This document shows positions 63,791 to 64,000 of a DNA stretch of 64,000 bases, piece after piece. The notes under the pieces are model-generated. The model worked only from the letters and a program-made list of their open reading frames with translations. It did not search any database and was not told the DNA's origin. The DNA lies in the NCBI GenBank assembly GCA_028280445.1, contig JANQLU010000093.1, positions 124,001 through 188,000 on the forward strand. The letters are read 5' to 3'. This DNA comes from Pirellulaceae bacterium. GTDB lineage: Bacteria; Planctomycetota; Planctomycetia; Pirellulales; Pirellulaceae. Position numbers and translations under genes: made by a program. The number at the start of each line of letters is the position of its first letter. Position 1 is the first letter of the stretch.

Positions 63791-64000
63791 ATGTCAGATT
63801 TTTCTTCCGTCGCAGTAGTTGATCCTGTTGTTAGACCCCGCCAACAGCAGAAAAAACGTCCCAAACGCCAACCTCGATATCATGTCGTACTCTGGGATGA
63901 TGACGAACATTCCTATGAATACGTGGTTTTGATGATGCAACAGTTGTTTGGCCACACGTTCGAACAGGGCTTTGAAATTGCTCGCAATGTTGATTCTGCG
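63791..64000 (+). CDS. clpS: ATP-dependent Clp protease adaptor ClpS, N-terminal part
   Basis: The first 70 codons are in the window, from MSDFSSVAVVDPVV. After a basic, disordered leader (RPRQQQKKRPKRQP) come the ClpS core blocks 'RYHVVLWDDDEHSYEYVVLM' and 'MQQLFGHTFEQGFEIARNVD'. The D-D-(D/E)-H-(S/T) pocket binds N-end-rule residues and brings substrates to ClpA. The gene continues past the window. The 63384-63790 stretch before it carries no other gene that I can support. Confidence 0.93.
   Translation, partial: MSDFSSVAVVDPVVRPRQQQKKRPKRQPRYHVVLWDDDEHSYEYVVLMMQQLFGHTFEQGFEIARNVDSA

Overview
The window is chromosomal DNA from a planctomycete, most probably a marine Pirellulaceae-type bacterium with moderate G+C. 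The evidence is the gene mix: 'Rhodopirellula/Verrucomicrobium'-type sigma factors, XylR-like regulators joining a sugar-binding-protein-like domain to an AraC helix-turn-helix, PVC-type heme-binding cytochromes, DUF1080, a sialate O-acetylesterase, Gfo/Idh/MocA dehydrogenase, PEP-CTERM proteins, sigma factor/Ser-Thr kinase pairs, and many short palindromic repeats of the kind common in these genomes. I saw no tRNA, rRNA, CRISPR array, transposase or prophage block.

Layout. 1-8.7 kb: two serine hydrolases, a PadR regulator divergent from a secreted HExxH protein, a PaaI-type thioesterase and an XRE regulator/membrane-protein pair. 9-12 kb: a PadR/nitrilase-like N-acyltransferase pair. 12-16 kb: an outer-membrane barrel protein, then four small secreted or membrane proteins (one of only 41 residues) divergent from an ECF-like sigma factor. 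16.5-28.3 kb: a sugar-oxidation locus with XylR-type and PAS-AraC regulators, a sialate O-acetylesterase, a hexaheme cytochrome, a very large multidomain secreted protein (beta-propeller, DUF1080, alpha/beta hydrolase, ThuA-like) and an oxidoreductase. 29-36 kb: PEP-CTERM-type proteins, a KAP P-loop NTPase, a second XylR regulator and long non-coding stretches with regularly spaced TGCGAA motifs. 36-41 kb: a frameshifted membrane transporter-like gene, a third XylR regulator and a purple-acid-phosphatase-like enzyme. 41.4-43.5 kb: a second sigma factor closely related to the one at 15.4 kb, with small neighbours. 43.8-49.2 kb: the imuA-imuB-dnaE2 mutagenesis cassette. 49.2-53.6 kb: a BlaI/BlaR1-type system followed by a thioredoxin-like/TPR gene interrupted by one in-frame UGA. 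54-64 kb: a sigma factor/kinase pair, a secreted alpha/beta hydrolase, class II photolyase, serS, an M20 peptidase and the start of clpS.

The most notable observations are: (1) the thioredoxin-like/TPR gene at 49258-50583, where both halves stay in one frame around a UGA at a C-x-(UGA) position and a 6-bp hairpin with an AGGU loop follows, so it is a candidate selenoprotein; (2) four TGCGAA motifs spaced exactly 21 bp apart at 34842-34925, with related pairs elsewhere between 32 and 36 kb, which would suit an AraC-type DNA-binding domain; (3) perfect palindromic operators in front of both PadR genes; (4) nested palindromic repeat families that supply the stop codon or C-terminus of neighbouring genes. 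All names come from reading protein sequence; no database search was run.
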